Below, piece after piece: positions 13,190 through 15,457 of a stretch of 15,457 bases of DNA (position 1 is its first letter; each line of letters opens with the position of its first letter). The notes beneath the pieces were generated by a model. The model saw only the letters and a list, made by a program, of their open reading frames with translations. It did not search any database and was not told the DNA's origin. Both the position numbers and the translations under genes were made by a program. Source of the DNA: JAVEVF01 sp034005175 (GTDB taxonomy: Bacteria; Actinomycetota; Coriobacteriia; Anaerosomatales; SLCP01). Location of the stretch: positions 1 through 15,457 of the forward strand of contig JAVEVF010000039.1 of NCBI GenBank assembly GCA_034005175.1. The letters are read 5' to 3'.

Positions 13190-13770
13190 TATCGTCCTCC
13201 CCTCTTGTACCGAGCCATGCTTACGGTGGTGTCACCATATCTTCGCGAGCCGAGGCCCTCAAACGATGCAGCAGGCCACGCGGGTTCGTCTGCAGATGCG
13301 TGCTCCCATATCACCATTGCGCCGGGAGAAAGCGCTCCAGCATCCGCAAGACGCATGATTGCCCTGGTGACCTCGGACTTGACGATTCTATAAGGAGGGT
13401 CGAGAAAGAGCAACGAAAAAGGGCCCCCCGGTGGAGGAGCGGATCGCAACCGAGTGAGAGGGTCGCTGTGAATCGCGGTTGCTCGGTCCTCCAATCCAAG
13501 AGCCTCCAGATTCTCTTGCAGGGTGACATAGGCACGGCGGTCTCGTTCGTAGAACGTCGCGCGTGAGGCTCCCCGAGACAAAGCCTCTGCGCCCAAAGCC
13601 CCACTCCCTGCGAAAAGGTCCAAGACGCAGGCCTCATCGATCCCACCCTCAAAGAGGGCTTCGATGCGTGAGAACATGGCCTCTCGCACGCGGTCGGCCG
13701 TGGGACGCGTAACCGCCCCTCCTGGTGCCTTGATGCGGCGTCCGCGTAGCACCCCGCCCGTGATTCTCAT
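13189..13770 (-). CDS. rsmD: 16S rRNA (guanine-966-N2)-methyltransferase RsmD
   Basis: RsmD methylates G966 of 16S rRNA using S-adenosylmethionine. The 193-aa product begins MRITGGVLRGRRIKAPGG, the family N-terminus. It has the SAM-binding motif DLFAGSGALG at 51-60 and the catalytic DPPY at 124-127, and the TRPTADRVREAMF block at 21-33 is also typical. The ATG at 13770 is chosen because RsmD proteins start at this MRI and because it overlaps the recG stop as ATGA. An in-frame ATG at 13791 would add seven residues. The gene runs straight into coaD with a one-base overlap. Confidence 0.95.
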   Translation of the reverse strand: MRITGGVLRGRRIKAPGGAVTRPTADRVREAMFSRIEALFEGGIDEACVLDLFAGSGALGAEALSRGASRATFYERDRRAYVTLQENLEALGLEDRATAIHSDPLTRLRSAPPPGGPFSLLFLDPPYRIVKSEVTRAIMRLADAGALSPGAMVIWEHASADEPAWPAASFEGLGSRRYGDTTVSMARYKRGGR

Positions 13771-15457
13771 CCGCTGCTCACCCAGGCCCATACTTCCGAG
13801 AAGCGGCGGCGTGCTTCGTAGCGCAGCGGTTCATGAATGGGGTCGGCCAGATGAGGGTCGGCGGCGATGATTCGCTGAGCATCATCGCGGGCCAAGAGCA
13901 GCAGCTCCTCGTCGTCCACAAGTGAGGCGACGTGCAACTCAGGAAGACCGTGCTGCGTCTCCCCGAGAAGCTGTCCAGCACCACGCAGACGAAGATCCTC
14001 CTCGGCAAGCTCGAAGCCGTCTGTCATCCGGGCGATGGCACGCATACGCGCGCGTCCTTCTGGCGTCTTCGGGTCGGTGAACAGGAACACCTTGCCCGGG
14101 TGCTCGCCTCGGCCTACCCGACCACGCAGCTGATGCAGCTGTGCAAGCCCGAAGCGCTCAGCATCCTCCACGATCATCACGGTGGCGTTAGGCACATCGA
14201 CGCCAACCTCGATGACGGTCGTGGCCACGAGGACGTCGAGGTCGCCATCTCGAAAGCGTCGCATGGTATCGAGCCGCTCCGGAGCGGTCATCTTGCCCGT
14301 GAGCAGACCGACCCGAAGGTCGCTGAAGACCTCGGTCTGCAGCCGCTTGGCTTCTGCTGTGGCCGAGCGCACCTCGAGCACATCGGAGTCATCGACGAGC
14401 GCGCACACCACATATGCCTGCCGGCCCGCCCTGACGGCGACGCGCACCTTCTCGTAGGCTTGTTGCCGATCGCCCCGGGCAACGATACGCGTCGAAACGC
14501 GAGGTGCGCCATCGCCATGCGGCCGTTGTCGCAGATAGGAGGTCTCAAGATCACCGAACCGTGTCAGAGCAAGCGAGCGTGGAATGGGTGTGGCCGTCAT
14601 GACGAGCATGTCTGCGGCCGTCCCCTTAGCGCGCAACGCCAGACGTTGTGCGACGCCGAAGCGATGCTGCTCATCGACGATGGCGAGGCTCATACGGTGA
14701 AACGAAACGCTGTGCTCGACCAACGCGTGAGTGCCGAAGATGACAGTCGCCGCGCCGGAAGCGATCGATTCAAGGACGCGGCGACGCTCCGCCGCGGCCA
14801 GGGAACCTGTCAATAGCGTCCAGGATATGCCGACCTTATCGAGAATAGGCCCGAGACGCTCAGCGTACTGGTGAGCAAGTACCTCCGTCGGTGCCATCAT
14901 CGCTGCTTGAGAAGCGCTGTCTGCGACAGCAGCCAACGCGTGCGCGGCAACAGCGGTCTTGCCCGTACCTACATCGCCGAGAAGCATTCGATTCATCGGT
15001 CGCGCTGTCGCCATATCCTCAAGGATCTCCGTGACTGCCGTCTGCTGGTCGTCGGTGAGAGCGAAAGGCAACGCATCACGCAGGCGCTTGAGAACCGGAC
15101 CCTTCGTGTCATGCGCGATGCCTGGGTGTTCTCTTGTGATCACGTGGCGCAGCGAGACGATTCCCAGCTGAAGACAGAGGAGTTCCTCGTATGCGAGGCG
15201 TGTGCGAGCATCGGCCGCCATGGCTAGGTCAGACGGAAAGTGAATAGCACGAAGCGCAGCACGCCGAGGGAGCAGGCCGCGACGGGTGCGAATCTCCACG
15301 GGCAAGAAGTCAGGAACATCGGCCACGTCATCGACAGCAGCTGCCACGAGTCGTCGCAGCCAGTTGCTGCTCAGACCCTCGGTAGTACTGTGCACTGGCA
15401 GAACCCGCCCGAGATACGACGGTCCCTCACCCGCACCCAGCCGCTCCACGAATGGAC
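13767..15457 (-). CDS. recG: ATP-dependent DNA helicase RecG (5' end outside window)
   Basis: RecG is a branch-migrating helicase that remodels stalled replication forks and recombination intermediates. The frame is open to the window edge, giving about 563 C-terminal residues; a full protein is near 690-700, so most of the missing part would be the start of the wedge domain. Counting from the GTG-encoded valine at 15449, visible motifs are Walker A GDVGTGKT (158-165), the RecG-type box DEQH (259-262), TATPIPRSLALT (285-296) and motif VI QLRGRVGRG. The Q-motif-like FALTDDQQ is also present. The gene ends in an ATGA overlap with rsmD. The true start is beyond the window, and the GTG at 15449 is internal. 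Confidence 0.96.
   Translation of the reverse strand, partial: PFVERLGAGEGPSYLGRVLPVHSTTEGLSSNWLRRLVAAAVDDVADVPDFLPVEIRTRRGLLPRRAALRAIHFPSDLAMAADARTRLAYEELLCLQLGIVSLRHVITREHPGIAHDTKGPVLKRLRDALPFALTDDQQTAVTEILEDMATARPMNRMLLGDVGTGKTAVAAHALAAVADSASQAAMMAPTEVLAHQYAERLGPILDKVGISWTLLTGSLAAAERRRVLESIASGAATVIFGTHALVEHSVSFHRMSLAIVDEQHRFGVAQRLALRAKGTAADMLVMTATPIPRSLALTRFGDLETSYLRQRPHGDGAPRVSTRIVARGDRQQAYEKVRVAVRAGRQAYVVCALVDDSDVLEVRSATAEAKRLQTEVFSDLRVGLLTGKMTAPERLDTMRRFRDGDLDVLVATTVIEVGVDVPNATVMIVEDAERFGLAQLHQLRGRVGRGEHPGKVFLFTDPKTPEGRARMRAIARMTDGFELAEEDLRLRGAGQLLGETQHGLPELHVASLVDDEELLLLARDDAQRIIAADPHLADPIHEPLRYEARRRFSEVWAWVSSG

Noticed and set aside
13932..14816. Long plus-strand open frame (294 codons) opposite recG
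   Set aside because: It lies wholly antisense to conserved helicase motifs of recG. Its translation has no recognisable domain, and long antisense frames are expected in GC-rich coding DNA.
1..15457. CRISPR arrays, insertion sequences, tRNA or rRNA genes, defence systems
   Set aside because: No repeat-spacer periodicity, transposase-like frame, terminal inverted repeats or tRNA-like folds were noticed; the window is almost fully occupied by housekeeping genes on one strand.

Overview
The window is a chromosomal housekeeping segment from a high-GC bacterium. Every gene I can support lies on the minus strand, so transcription runs from position 15457 towards 1. The gene set is recG, rsmD, coaD, a DivIVA/SepIVA-like coiled-coil gene, yceD (DUF177), rpmF, fatty-acid synthesis genes, rnc and smc. 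A SepIVA-like gene next to DUF177, a FabK-type enoyl reductase and an ADP-forming acetyl-CoA synthetase together suggest an anaerobic Actinomycetota lineage such as Coriobacteriia or a relative. A deep Firmicutes-like lineage is not excluded. This placement is inferred from gene content, not from a phylogeny.

Layout in transcription order. (1) 15457-11677: recG (5' end outside the window), rsmD, coaD, sepIVA-like and yceD, all overlapping or within 11 nt of each other. They cover DNA repair, rRNA methylation, CoA biosynthesis, probable septum/envelope function and a ribosome-linked protein. (2) 11676-11387: a 113-nt gap with an extended -10 promoter flanked by a 12-nt direct repeat, then rpmF (58 aa). 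(3) 11335-8157: a fused ADP-forming acyl-CoA synthetase with a TTG start, and a BioD-like P-loop/DRTGG protein coupled to it through TGATG. They occupy the rpmF-plsX interval, where many Firmicutes carry the regulator fapR. (4) 8139-848: plsX, fabH, fabK, fabD, fabG, acpP, a second FabK-family gene and fabF. (5) 841-131: rnc, then a short leader and what looks like the first seven codons of smc at the window edge.

Functionally, the central block makes acetyl-CoA (acd), primes and elongates acyl chains on ACP (fabH, fabD, fabF, fabG, fabK) and passes the product to phospholipid synthesis (plsX). CoaD, upstream, makes the CoA precursor of the ACP prosthetic group. FabZ, acetyl-CoA carboxylase and a FapR/FabT-type regulator are absent here and must be encoded elsewhere or replaced.

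No mobile element, CRISPR array, tRNA or rRNA was seen, and no wholly new system is evident. The points most worth a second look are a perfect 32-bp palindrome inside fabG, the acd plus DRTGG pair in the fab cluster, a second FabK paralogue with a four-cysteine cluster, the repeat-flanked rpmF promoter, and hairpins on both sides of acpP. No stretch longer than 113 nt lacks a gene.
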